DNA from: an uncultured Prevotellaceae bacterium
GTDB lineage: Bacteria; Bacteroidota; Bacteroidia; Bacteroidales; Muribaculaceae
Assembly: GCA_900318255.1 (NCBI GenBank)
Contig: ONJX01000004.1
Span: forward strand, 62,001-126,000
DNA: 64,000 nt
Direction of reading: 5' to 3'
The notes beneath the pieces are model-generated. The model searched no databases. It was not told where the DNA came from and was given only the letters and a program-made list of their open reading frames with translations. Below are positions 19,458 through 26,720 of this stretch, in pieces. The position numbers and the translations under genes are program-made. Within the stretch, counting starts at the first letter, position 1, and each line of letters opens with the position of its first letter.

Positions 19458-19699
19458 AATTGGCTGTAAACAAACACTTTGTCGTTTCTCACTTTGGGTT
19501 TCCCAAAATAAACTAAAGTGGTACTTGTGATTTTCAATAAAAACCAACTCCCAAAAATAAGAAAAATACTCCTAACGACAAACTTTTCTGAGCATTTTTC
19601 TTGCGGATCTCATCATATTCTTAATTGCCAAAAAATAATCATCACAAGGTCCTTTCGTCTGTGTTAGCAACTACATTGCCATAGGTCTCCCACACAAAA

Positions 19700-19739
19700 C
19701 TCAAGCACCGCAACAGGTAATACCAATGCGGTGCTTGAG
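19700..19739 (-). terminator. Hairpin after the 311-residue hypothetical gene
   Basis: CTCAAGCACCGCA (19700-19712) and TGCGGTGCTTGAG (19727-19739) are a perfect 13-base inverted repeat with a 14-base loop, followed on the minus strand by TTTTG. It separates the 19760 gene from the kinase pair. The remainder of 19458-19699 is AT-rich and shows nothing else recognisable. Confidence 0.7.
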
Positions 19740-19759
19740 ATGTTGTTTTTAAAAAATCC

Positions 19760-20695
19760 TTATTCAAGGATAAGGGTAAGTGGGTCATCAATATAGCGTG
19801 TGGTGATGCGTAGCACCATGTCGCCCACAGCCTCGTCGGAGTTATGGCTGGCGATGAATTTCTCCATCTCATCCTTGCTGGCGCACTCTTTAACAAAGCA
19901 TCCTGAGCCAGCTATCGCTGTCAATCCTGGCTTGAGACGGGGGATGTCTTTGTCATAAAAATAAGTACAAGCAGGGAAAATAACAGCTTGCCAAGGACCG
20001 AAATACTTGCCTTCACTGTCGTTGCTTAGACGTTCATCAACATCTTTGTTTAATAACGTGCGGCTGAAATAAACGCCATCAAAAGCACCTGCAATCAGAG
20101 CGATAAGTGACGAACTTGACGACTCATCGGTCACGAAAGTGATAACCGTGAAGTTTTTCTTGCTGTAGATGCTCCAATTTTCCTCGTCGTAGCAATTTTC
20201 ATCAGGACGGAACCAATTGCAGCTGGCATGGATGAAATCATCGAATTTCTCATTAAGATTCTTTGCTCTGGGGTCTTCTATGACAATCTCAACATGATAC
20301 ATATCACCTAAGTCAAGGAAATCTTCATCATCAACAAACCTAATTGGCTCACGACCGAGCAGGCAAAGTCCCACACTATCACTTTGTGAGTGCTCAAACC
20401 TGATACCAATCACTTGACGCAGAAGGATTTCGTTGTCAAAGTTATTGTCAAAACCAGATTTCAAGACAGGATAGTCATCATACTTGCTGGGCATAGCGAG
20501 CAGTTGGTCAATCACTTTGGGCACAGGCTCAAACTGATCATCATTGTCGCCATCATCACTGGTGTCGATTTCGACTGAGCCATTGTGAACATCCAAGCGG
20601 CAGCGGTCAATCATCTGCTCATAGCTATTACAATATCCAGCAACGCGGTCAATGCGCTTACCTTTAATTAACTCTTTTAATACTTTTAGTGTCAT
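19760..20695 (-). CDS. Hypothetical protein
   Basis: 311 residues, not recognised. No signal peptide or membrane segment. It is acidic, with Asp-rich stretches ('DTSDDGDNDDQFEP') and a Ser run ('DESSSSSLIALIAG'), and mixes hydrophobic beta-like segments ('VEIVIEDP', 'FTVITFVTD'), suggesting a soluble globular protein. The start codon is a clear ATG with an AT-rich leader. The small membrane protein gene follows upstream after about 24 bases, so the two may be co-transcribed. Confidence 0.6.
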   Translation of the reverse strand: MTLKVLKELIKGKRIDRVAGYCNSYEQMIDRCRLDVHNGSVEIDTSDDGDNDDQFEPVPKVIDQLLAMPSKYDDYPVLKSGFDNNFDNEILLRQVIGIRFEHSQSDSVGLCLLGREPIRFVDDEDFLDLGDMYHVEIVIEDPRAKNLNEKFDDFIHASCNWFRPDENCYDEENWSIYSKKNFTVITFVTDESSSSSLIALIAGAFDGVYFSRTLLNKDVDERLSNDSEGKYFGPWQAVIFPACTYFYDKDIPRLKPGLTAIAGSGCFVKECASKDEMEKFIASHNSDEAVGDMVLRITTRYIDDPLTLILE

Positions 20696-20718
20696 ACGTC
20701 TCTCTAAGTAACTATTTT

Positions 20719-20862
20719 TCAGATATTAAGATAGTCAAAGAAGAACCACTCCAGCAGCTTTACCAACAAGTAGCCAATGCCCGCTATGAGAAGCACAGCA
20801 ATCCCACCAACTACAAAGGTGACAACAAAGCCTACTATGAACCAAAAAATTATTGAGAACAT
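20719..20862 (-). CDS. Small membrane protein (47 residues)
   Basis: ATG at 20862, TGA at 20719. The product starts 'MFSIIFWFIVGFVVTFVVGG' and continues hydrophobic to about residue 36, ending 'EWFFFDYLNI'; one long or two short membrane helices. It lies between the genes ending at 20873 and starting at 20695 on the same strand with small gaps. Its composition and neat placement make it likely real, but no family is recognised. Confidence 0.5.
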   Translation of the reverse strand: MFSIIFWFIVGFVVTFVVGGIAVLLIAGIGYLLVKLLEWFFFDYLNI

Positions 20863-20872
20863 AATGAATTAA

Positions 20873-21409
20873 TTAATGATAATGCTTCTCCCACCAATTA
20901 TCTCCCCATTCTTCCTCAAGTACCGAAACCCAATCATTATCTCCATCAAACTTGGGATATAATATATCGCGAATTGATTTATATGTTCCAATAATTGGAT
21001 CATTGATATCATCAAAAGTTTCACCAACCTTTTCTCTAATATTGTATTGTTTCTTCTTCATGTCCTCAAAACCGATGTAATAAACAGTATCATCACACGT
21101 TGGAGAGAATCTTCTTCGAAAAATCAATCTACTTTTGCACTCATTAAAGAGTTCCTCTAAATAATCCTTAAATTCTCTTGAACAATCAAAGATAGATGGA
21201 AAACTCTCTTTATTTTTAGTTTGCTTTATCTGAGTTTTTCCATCATCGATTGGTCGCTCATACAAAACATAGCAACAATCACCGTCTTCTGATGTTGAAG
21301 CCGAAATTTGTTTGACGATAAAGCCCATATTCAATAAATTCTCATCAAGGTAGTCAAAATTATCGGCGTGACAACCTTTTACTCTGATTAACTTTTGTTC
21401 TACTTTCAT
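20873..21409 (-). CDS. Hypothetical protein, AT-rich gene
   Basis: 178 residues, not recognised. Charged and soluble: 'MKVEQKLIRVKGCHADNFDY' at the start and a Trp/Glu-rich end ('WVSVLEEEWGDNWWEKHYH'). Codons are clearly more A/T-rich than in surrounding housekeeping genes, suggesting recent acquisition. Upstream of the ATG lies a sequence (GCCTACTCCCTTT on the plus strand, 21431-21443) that recurs before the lipoprotein at 24457. Confidence 0.6.
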   Translation of the reverse strand: MKVEQKLIRVKGCHADNFDYLDENLLNMGFIVKQISASTSEDGDCCYVLYERPIDDGKTQIKQTKNKESFPSIFDCSREFKDYLEELFNECKSRLIFRRRFSPTCDDTVYYIGFEDMKKKQYNIREKVGETFDDINDPIIGTYKSIRDILYPKFDGDNDWVSVLEEEWGDNWWEKHYH

Positions 21410-21553
21410 TTTGTTTTAATGTTTAGAATTGCCTACTCCCTTTCGAGCGTTTCGGTTGCCTCTTTGTTTCGCAAATTTAAACGTTCTACACTAGAAAACC
21501 TTATCCTTTCAAGTCCTTATTTAAGAATGTGTCTCAGATTGGATAAAAAGTTG

Positions 21554-21561
21554 TAAATTTG
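21554..21561 (+). promoter_or_regulatory. -7 box for the gene at 21653
   Basis: TAAATTTG followed by C, with ATTG 12 bases upstream. Gives a leader of roughly 90 bases. Confidence 0.45.
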
Positions 21562-21652
21562 CAGGTGAGAATGGCAAGCGATAAACTAAGTCAGCCTGGT
21601 CGGACTCATCTGACGATATCGATTGTGTTGTTAACTTGTTAAATAAATTAAT

Positions 21653-22234
21653 ATGGTAAAAGAAACTATCATAATAGCCGAAGTTCAGGAGTCTCTTAAT
21701 GCCCTCAAGAAGCAAGTAGAGGAAAAGATGGGATGCACCATGCGGCTTCCCAGCGATTTCAACATGCTTGCAATTGCCGTCACTGACGCTACCAGTGAAC
21801 ACATCTCCACCAACACTCTCAAGCGCCTGTGGGGATATATTGACGGCTATAGCACGAGCCGCCGCTTCACGCTTAATGTGCTCGCACGCTATGCTGGGTG
21901 CCGCGACTGGGATGACTTCTGCCATAACCTCAGTAACACCGCTGCGTCACAAATCTTCGACTCTCACTACATTGACAGCGACACCCTACAACCTGGAACA
22001 CGCCTCACGCTGCGGTGGCATCCAGAGCGCATGGTGACGATTGAGTACCGTGGCTGCAACGAGTATGTAGTGATAGAATCCCTGAACGCCAAACTCACCG
22101 AGGGCGACACCTTCAAATGCCAGGGTTTCATCCCTGGTCAACCACTGACTATCAACAGCCTGATGCATAAGGGCATCGATCACCCCATCAACTATATCTG
22201 CGGTAAACAAGGAGGCATCAAGATTGACGCATAA
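21653..22234 (+). CDS. Hypothetical Bacteroidales protein, possible DNA-binding regulator
   Basis: 193 residues. The N-terminal half contains 'SEHISTNTLKRLWGYIDGY' and 'RRFTLNVLARYAGCRDWDDF', a pattern I associate with a Bacteroidales-specific family of uncharacterised proteins, with the look of a small helical DNA-binding unit; the C-terminal half is beta-rich ('PGTRLTLRWHPERMVTIEY'). No signal peptide. It is transcribed divergently from the AT-rich hypothetical gene. Function is not established. Confidence 0.6.
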   Translation: MVKETIIIAEVQESLNALKKQVEEKMGCTMRLPSDFNMLAIAVTDATSEHISTNTLKRLWGYIDGYSTSRRFTLNVLARYAGCRDWDDFCHNLSNTAASQIFDSHYIDSDTLQPGTRLTLRWHPERMVTIEYRGCNEYVVIESLNAKLTEGDTFKCQGFIPGQPLTINSLMHKGIDHPINYICGKQGGIKIDA

Positions 22235-22299
22235 TTCAAATATTCCCTCGATAATGCATTATTTCATTCAATATTTGTATAATAATTGGGATTTTTATC

Positions 22300-22307
22300 T
22301 AACTTTG
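22300..22307 (+). promoter_or_regulatory. -7 box for the PH-domain gene
   Basis: TAACTTTG followed by C matches the consensus, 38 bases before the ATG at 22345, with ATTG 11 bases upstream. Confidence 0.55.
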
Positions 22308-22344
22308 CGACGATAAATCATAATTATAAATAAAAATAAAAGTT

Positions 22345-22800
22345 ATGGGATATATTCAAAAGAACTTGATGAGTGGGGAGTATGTTGCATACGAAGCAAA
22401 GCAGCATGGCATTATTTATACTTGGCCAGTGATTTTGGCGCTATTGTCGTTTTGCGCGTTTTTTATTCCCGCTGACACATGGATAAACGCTTGCATCTGT
22501 GTTGTTGTTTTGTTGATTGCTCTATTTTGGGGTATCTCGATATATGGAGGCAGGCAATATGTTGTGACTAACAACCGCTTGATTTTCAAGCGTGGCATCA
22601 TAAACAGGAATTCTCACGAACTGCTACTTAAGAAGTGTGAGGGTGTGCAGGTAGATCAGTCTATCCCTGGGCGAATGTTTGACTATGGAACGGTGACGGT
22701 AACCACTGGCGAAGTGACCAACAGCTACAAGTACATCAGCCATCCGCTCCGGTTCACCACCACCATTCACGAGCAGATTTCTCATTTAAAAGAGGAGTGA
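22345..22800 (+). CDS. Membrane protein with bacterial PH domain (YdbS-like)
   Basis: 151 residues. Two membrane helices (about 26-43 'ILALLSFCAFFIPA' and 47-66 'INACICVVVLLIALFWGISI') are followed by a cytoplasmic bacterial PH domain: 'YVVTNNRLIFKRGIINRNSHEL', 'KKCEGVQVDQSIPGRMFDYG', 'VTVTTGEVTNSYKYISHP'. This order is typical of the YdbS/bPH2 family, often linked to membrane homeostasis. Followed by a strong terminator. Confidence 0.8.
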   Translation: MGYIQKNLMSGEYVAYEAKQHGIIYTWPVILALLSFCAFFIPADTWINACICVVVLLIALFWGISIYGGRQYVVTNNRLIFKRGIINRNSHELLLKKCEGVQVDQSIPGRMFDYGTVTVTTGEVTNSYKYISHPLRFTTTIHEQISHLKEE

Positions 22801-22827
22801 AAACACCTCTTGTCATAAAGTAAAAAA

Positions 22828-22853
22828 TCCCCTTCACGAGGGGATTTTTTTAC
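22828..22853 (+). terminator. Terminator between the PH-domain gene and the lipoprotein array
   Basis: AATCCCCTT, CACG, AGGGGATT followed by a T run, at about 22828-22853; flanking A and T runs make it usable from both strands between these convergent genes. Confidence 0.85.
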
Positions 22854-23308
22854 TTGTTTTCAACTGACTTTAGGGCCTCATTGACAAATTTCATTATTTT
22901 TTGTTGGCCCTCTTTGATGTCTTTGGCATATTTGGGATCTTGCATCATCTTGAAGTATGCCGTGTTGAAATCTTTATCTTCACCTTTCTTCTTATAGAAC
23001 TCTTGAAATTCCTTTTGGATTTCGGTGAATTCTTTTTGAATGTTAAGTGCATCTTCTTGTGTGTTGATTTTTTTATAAAAAGCAATCACGTTTTGGGTTA
23101 ACGCCTCTGCGTCTTTGTCGATGTCGCCAGTGGGGTGTATTTCTTTCACTTCATACTCCACCTCATCTTCCACATCTTCTTTATCTACTTTCTCGCTTTT
23201 GCTGCTGTCGCTACTGTCGTCGTGTGAGCGACTCTTCTTTTCATCGCAAGAAGTGAAAGCCAACGCCAGGGCGATTGCCATAAGGATTGATAATAATTTA
23301 ATCTTCAT
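22850..23308 (-). CDS. Small lipoprotein, paralogue 6 of the tandem array
   Basis: 152 residues from the ATG at 23308 (the open frame to 23371 adds a sequence without a signal peptide). Signal peptide 'MKIKLLSILMAIALALAFTS' with lipobox Cys21, then a Ser/Asp/Lys/Glu-rich linker and a mostly helical region: 'HPTGDIDKDAEALTQNVIAF', 'EFTEIQKEFQEFYKKKGED'. Shares the P-[TS]-G-D-x-x-K/A-D-A motif and the 'EFYKKKGED' segment with its neighbours. Predicted to be anchored in the periplasm or outer membrane. Function unknown. Confidence 0.8.
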   Translation of the reverse strand: MKIKLLSILMAIALALAFTSCDEKKSRSHDDSSDSSKSEKVDKEDVEDEVEYEVKEIHPTGDIDKDAEALTQNVIAFYKKINTQEDALNIQKEFTEIQKEFQEFYKKKGEDKDFNTAYFKMMQDPKYAKDIKEGQQKIMKFVNEALKSVENK

Positions 23309-23359
23309 AATATAATGATTCTTAGGTGTTTGTTGATTGGTTGTCGTTGTTTTTAAAAA

Positions 23360-23407
23360 AGAGTGTTGCATTAACTGTTTAGAAAGTAAACACTAATGCA
23401 ACACTCT
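23360..23407 (-). terminator. Long hairpin terminator after the lipoprotein at 23453
   Basis: AGAGTGTTGCATTA (23360-23373) pairs perfectly with TAATGCAACACTCT (23394-23407); inside it TGTTTA pairs with TAAACA around a 5-base loop. The minus strand continues with TTTTTT. A near copy lies at 23984-24036. Confidence 0.8.
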
Positions 23408-23452
23408 ATATGATTATCTAATGATAGTCAAAAAGAAAAGTAAGATAATAAA

Positions 23453-23923
23453 TTATCCCTTAGTCTCACTCATGAGTTTCATGACTTTTTCCATCATCTG
23501 ATTCTGAGCGTCCTCCAACTGCTTCTTGATCTCTGGGTCATTCTCCAGATCCTCAACAGCTTTTTGGAACTCTTTCAGCTTATCCTCGCCTTTCTCTTTG
23601 TAGAAGTCCTCATATTTCTTCTGGAGTTCATCTACTTTATTTGAGAATTCCTTCTCCCACTTATCGGCGTCTTCTGCAGTCTTGAGGTTGCTTACGTCAA
23701 CATTCTTCATGAGGTCAATCATCTCAGTGGCGCATTGTTTTGCATCGGCAGCAGCATCACCAGTGGGCTCAAAAACTTTAGCCTTCTCCTCTACTTGCTC
23801 GCTCTTGCTGGCGTCGCTGGCGTCGCTGGCGTCGCTCTTTGAAGCAGCAGTCTTGTTGTCGCATGAGGTGAATGCCAGTGCTACTGCAGCGGCCATGATG
23901 AAAGATAAAAATTTGAATTTCAT
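23453..23923 (-). CDS. Small lipoprotein, paralogue 5 of the tandem array
   Basis: 156 residues. Signal peptide 'MKFKFLSFIMAAAVALAFTS' with lipobox Cys21, a repetitive linker made of 'SDASDASDAS', the motif 'PTGDAAADAKQCATEMIDLM', and a long coiled coil with 'KKYEDFYKEKGEDKLKEF' and 'DPEIKKQLEDAQNQMMEKVM'. Closely related to the next paralogue (24089-24457), so one arose by recent duplication. Unknown function, cell envelope. Confidence 0.82.
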   Translation of the reverse strand: MKFKFLSFIMAAAVALAFTSCDNKTAASKSDASDASDASKSEQVEEKAKVFEPTGDAAADAKQCATEMIDLMKNVDVSNLKTAEDADKWEKEFSNKVDELQKKYEDFYKEKGEDKLKEFQKAVEDLENDPEIKKQLEDAQNQMMEKVMKLMSETKG

Positions 23924-23983
23924 AGTGTGTTGTTCTTGAATGATTTGTTAATTGTTGGAATTAAATGAATGTTTTTAATGAAA

Positions 23984-24036
23984 AGAGTGCTGCATTTGCT
24001 GTTTAGAAATTAACGTAAACCCTAATGCAACACTCT
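23984..24036 (-). terminator. Hairpin terminator after the lipoprotein at 24089
   Basis: AGAGTGCTGCATT and AATGCAACACTCT form a stem with one mismatch, duplicating the sequence of the hairpin at 23360-23407, followed on the minus strand by a TTTTC run. Gene and terminator appear to have been duplicated together. Confidence 0.7.
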
Positions 24037-24088
24037 GTGTGAAATGATTATCTAAAGATAGTCCAAAAAAGAAAACTTGCGAGGAAGC

Positions 24089-24457
24089 TTATTCAGATTT
24101 AGATTCTTCGCCCATGATTTTGGTGACGTTTTCCATCATCTTGTTCTGGGCATCCTCAATCTGCTTCTTGAGCTCAGCGTCGTTCTCCAATTTGGCAACT
24201 TCCTCATTGAATTTCTTGAGCTGGTCCTCGCCTTTCTCTTTGTAGAAGTCCTCATATTTCTTCTGGATAGCCTCTACTTCGGTCTCGAGGTTCTTAACAT
24301 CGTCGAGAGTCTTGATGTCTTTGTTCATGAGGTCGATCATCTCGGTGGCGCATTGTTTAGCGTCTTTAGCTGGGTCACCGCTAGGGCCACTGCTGCAAGC
24401 AGAGAGCATTACAGCCATTACAAGTGCAAATGCAAAAGATAAAAATTTAATCTTCAT
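24089..24457 (-). CDS. Small lipoprotein, paralogue 4 of the tandem array
   Basis: 122 residues: signal peptide with lipobox 'VMLSAC' (Cys21), then 'SSGPSGDPAKDAKQCATEM', then a coiled coil containing 'QKKYEDFYKEKGEDQLKKF' and 'AELKKQIEDAQNKMMENV'. Lacks the SDA linker seen in paralogue 5. The 'CATEMIDLMNK' segment contains a second Cys. Unknown function. Confidence 0.82.
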   Translation of the reverse strand: MKIKFLSFAFALVMAVMLSACSSGPSGDPAKDAKQCATEMIDLMNKDIKTLDDVKNLETEVEAIQKKYEDFYKEKGEDQLKKFNEEVAKLENDAELKKQIEDAQNKMMENVTKIMGEESKSE

Positions 24458-24694
24458 AATAAAAAATTATAGTTTAAAAAATTATGCCTACTCCCTTTAA
24501 AGCGGTTCGGCTTTTTCTTGTTAGTTTCTTTATCAGGTTAAACAATATTTGTGTGGTCGATAGTAGTGCCGTTCATCTGCTATTTTCTTGAGTGGTGCTT
24601 ACAGAGGTGGCAATGTTGTGGCAATGCTGTCTCTCCTCTCTGGGCTCATGAAAAAGTCATGTATCTTGAGAAAAGCAGGAGGCTGTGCTATCGG

Positions 24695-25057
24695 CTATTC
24701 TTCGTCCTCGTCGCGGTCTCTGTCTTTCCTCATCTTCTTCTCGGCCTTTTCAATGCGCTTTTGGGCGTCTTTGAGCTCGGCCTTGTTTTCTCTCTTAAAA
24801 TCTTTTTCTACAGCGTTCTCGAGTTTATCTAATTTCTTCTTGAACTTCTCATATCCCTTATAATCGCCTTGGTCGGCATAGTATTGTGCAAACTCCAGCA
24901 GTTGCTCCATCTGCTTGATGCGTGTCTCTATAGTGTTCTCGGCTAGCCCCTTCAAGAGCTCGGCGTCTTTTTTGGGTGTTCCGCTGGGATTGCTGCAAGA
25001 GAACAGCAATGGTAGCCCCATGCATGCTAGCGTTGCTATTAAAAAGTATTTTTTCAT
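24695..25057 (-). CDS. Small lipoprotein, paralogue 3 of the tandem array
   Basis: 120 residues: signal peptide with lipobox 'LLFSC' (Cys21), 'SNPSGTPKKDAELLKGLAEN', then helices with 'FAQYYADQGDYKGYEKFKKK' and a Lys/Arg/Asp/Glu-rich end 'KMRKDRDRDEDEE'. Belongs to the second subtype of the array (with 25166 and 25617), which share the 'YYAD/E..DY..Y' segment. Unknown function. The 231-base gap to the next gene holds only AT-rich and low-complexity sequence besides the motif at 24486. Confidence 0.8.
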   Translation of the reverse strand: MKKYFLIATLACMGLPLLFSCSNPSGTPKKDAELLKGLAENTIETRIKQMEQLLEFAQYYADQGDYKGYEKFKKKLDKLENAVEKDFKRENKAELKDAQKRIEKAEKKMRKDRDRDEDEE

Positions 25058-25165
25058 AATATAAAAGTTCTATAATTGTTTTTTAATTGCTTTCCTGCTT
25101 CATCTGGGCAATAAAGTTCCAGTAGTTGATGAGCAGTTATCAAGAGTGCTGTGTGAAGACGTTAT

Positions 25166-25543
25166 TTACTCTTCGTCTTCCTCGTCATAGCTCTCTTCTT
25201 CGTCATCATTATTTTTATTCTTCTTGTTGATTTTCTTCTCTAATTTAGCGATTGATTTTTCCAGGTCTTTGACTTGATCCTCATATTTGTCTTGAAGATC
25301 TTTAGTAATATCAAGGAACTCATCTTGAAGCTCCTGATAGGCATCATAATCTTTGTTCTCGGCATAATATTCGGCCAAGTCAGCAATTTTTTGCTGTGCT
25401 TCGAGCTCAATTTTTTGCTGTTCCTCAAAAAGTCCCTGGAATGCCTCGGCATCTTTCTCGGGGTCTCCGCTCGGCTTGTTGCAGCTGGTGAGCACTGGCA
25501 GTGCCAGTAGTAGTGCTGCGGCAATTAGCAAATATTGTTTCAT
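25166..25543 (-). CDS. Small lipoprotein, paralogue 2 of the tandem array
   Basis: 125 residues: signal peptide and lipobox 'VLTSC' (Cys20), 'NKPSGDPEKDAEAFQGLFEE', helical body with 'LAEYYAENKDYDAYQELQDE', 'LEKSIAKLEKKINKK' and a strongly acidic tail 'DDEEESYDEEDEE'. Second subtype of the array. Unknown function. Confidence 0.82.
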   Translation of the reverse strand: MKQYLLIAAALLLALPVLTSCNKPSGDPEKDAEAFQGLFEEQQKIELEAQQKIADLAEYYAENKDYDAYQELQDEFLDITKDLQDKYEDQVKDLEKSIAKLEKKINKKNKNNDDEEESYDEEDEE

Positions 25544-25616
25544 AATATAAATGTTTTAGTTTTAATTGTTTCTTTTTGCCAGCATCTTGTTTTGCTTGTG
25601 GATGCTGGTCGTTTCT

Positions 25617-25991
25617 TTATTTCGTTTCTTGTTCTTGGGTGGTGGGTTCTGGTTTTCCAGAAAGCTTTTCGCTGGCAGCCTTGTTGCCTTCGTTTATTTT
25701 GTCAAACTTGTCTTTGTTGTCTTTTTTGAAATCAACGGGAACGTCGATGGCAACTTCGTCCACTTCCCTCACAAATTTGTTGTATTGTGTAGAATCTTTC
25801 TTGTCGGCATAAAACTGATGTACTTCAAGCTTCTTTTCCTCTATTTTGAGCTTGATTTCTTCAATGTATTCATAGAGGTCTTTGAAGTCTTCAGCGTCTT
25901 TTTGTGGGTTGCCGCTAGGGCCACCTCCACAAGAGGCAATCAAGGGTAGCATGAGAAGTGTGCCAGTAGCAAACAATAAAAATTTTTTCAT
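25617..25991 (-). CDS. Small lipoprotein, paralogue 1 of the tandem array
   Basis: 124 residues: signal peptide and lipobox 'LIASC' (Cys21), 'GGGPSGNPQKDAEDFKDLYE', helical body with 'KLEVHQFYADKKDSTQYNKF', ending 'GKPEPTTQEQETK'. First gene of the array counted in the direction of transcription; a promoter match lies 90 bases upstream. Unknown function. Confidence 0.82.
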   Translation of the reverse strand: MKKFLLFATGTLLMLPLIASCGGGPSGNPQKDAEDFKDLYEYIEEIKLKIEEKKLEVHQFYADKKDSTQYNKFVREVDEVAIDVPVDFKKDNKDKFDKINEGNKAASEKLSGKPEPTTQEQETK

Positions 25992-26081
25992 AATAAAACA
26001 AATTTCGTATAATGTTTTATAAAAAGCTGCAAGGTTTATTCTCGGTGCTAATTTAGCGACCTATTTATTAAATACTAAATG

Positions 26082-26111
26082 CAAATGTAGTTAAAATGTA
26101 TGAAACTGCAA
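26082..26111 (-). promoter_or_regulatory. Promoter of the lipoprotein array
   Basis: On the minus strand TTG (26111-26109), 19 bases, then TACATTTG (26089-26082) followed by C. Good match to the Bacteroidota pattern; it would give a leader of about 85 bases before the first lipoprotein. Confidence 0.6.
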
Positions 26112-26314
26112 GCATTTTTCTAATTTTTTTTCAACAAATTAATTTTTTTGAATTGCGAAAAAGAGCGCTAAAGTAGGGTGCAAGTGCTTCTTGTGATGCT
26201 ATATTGCTGGTAATCAATGTGTTATAGTATAGGGTTGTGTAATGTTATATATTTCTTAAAAAATCTTAACTATAGTGGCTTGTTGAAGTTGAAAAGTGAC
26301 GTGTCGCGACAAAA

Positions 26315-26365
26315 AGAGTAGGCAAAGATGGTGGGTAACTCCCACACTACATCTTTACCTACTCT
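26315..26365 (-). terminator. Hairpin, probably the rho terminator
   Basis: AGAGTAGGCAAAGATG (26315-26330) pairs with CATCTTTACCTACTCT (26350-26365) with one mismatch, and GTGGG/CCCAC extends the stem. The minus strand then runs into TTTTT, so it serves the rho direction, but a MITE-like element separates it from the rho stop codon. In the rest of 25992-26458 I see another perfect 10-base hairpin at 26429-26454 (CAAGTTTCGG/CCGAAACTTG) and otherwise AT-rich sequence. Confidence 0.65.
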
Positions 26366-26458
26366 GTGATGGGCTATAATGCCAGTGCAGCTTGCAAGAA
26401 AAACTACAGTGCTATAGCTATTTGTAGTCAAGTTTCGGTTACTTCCGAAACTTGAAGT

Positions 26459-26703
26459 TTGAGTCCCCTTTAAAAAAAATCACACGAATTAAACGAATTA
26501 TAACGAATTCTATTTTATTGATATAAAGTTTGTTAGATTTGTGTTGTTTCGTTGTTTTTGTTTGATTTCCGTCAAAAAGTCCATTTTTTGAGTCTGTTGT
26601 CCCAAAAACAAGCAAAACATAAAGTCAAAACATTGATTTTTAGTAGCTAAAAATTAGTTTAATTCGCATAATTAGCCGTTTTTTATTTTTAAAGTGGACT
26701 CAA
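26459..26703. mobile_element. MITE-like element, family A, copy 1
   Basis: 245 bases bounded by inverted termini TTGAGTCCCCTTTAAA and TTTAAAGTGGACTCAA (15 of 16 match). No coding capacity. Its left part (CACACGAATTAAACGAATTA, TATTTTATTGATAT) matches the reverse complement of the element at 32457-32602, which has the same ends. It lies between the rho stop codon and the probable rho terminator. Confidence 0.7.
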
Positions 26704-26720
26704 TATATGTAGAACGCTGC

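Noticed and set aside
19458..22800. Prophage or defence island
   Set aside because: No integrase, phage structural gene, nuclease or toxin-antitoxin motif was found; the region is simply accessory with unrecognised genes.
24551..24863. Plus-strand open frames overlapping the lipoprotein genes
   Set aside because: They are antisense to genes with clear signal peptides and lipoboxes and have no recognisable features.
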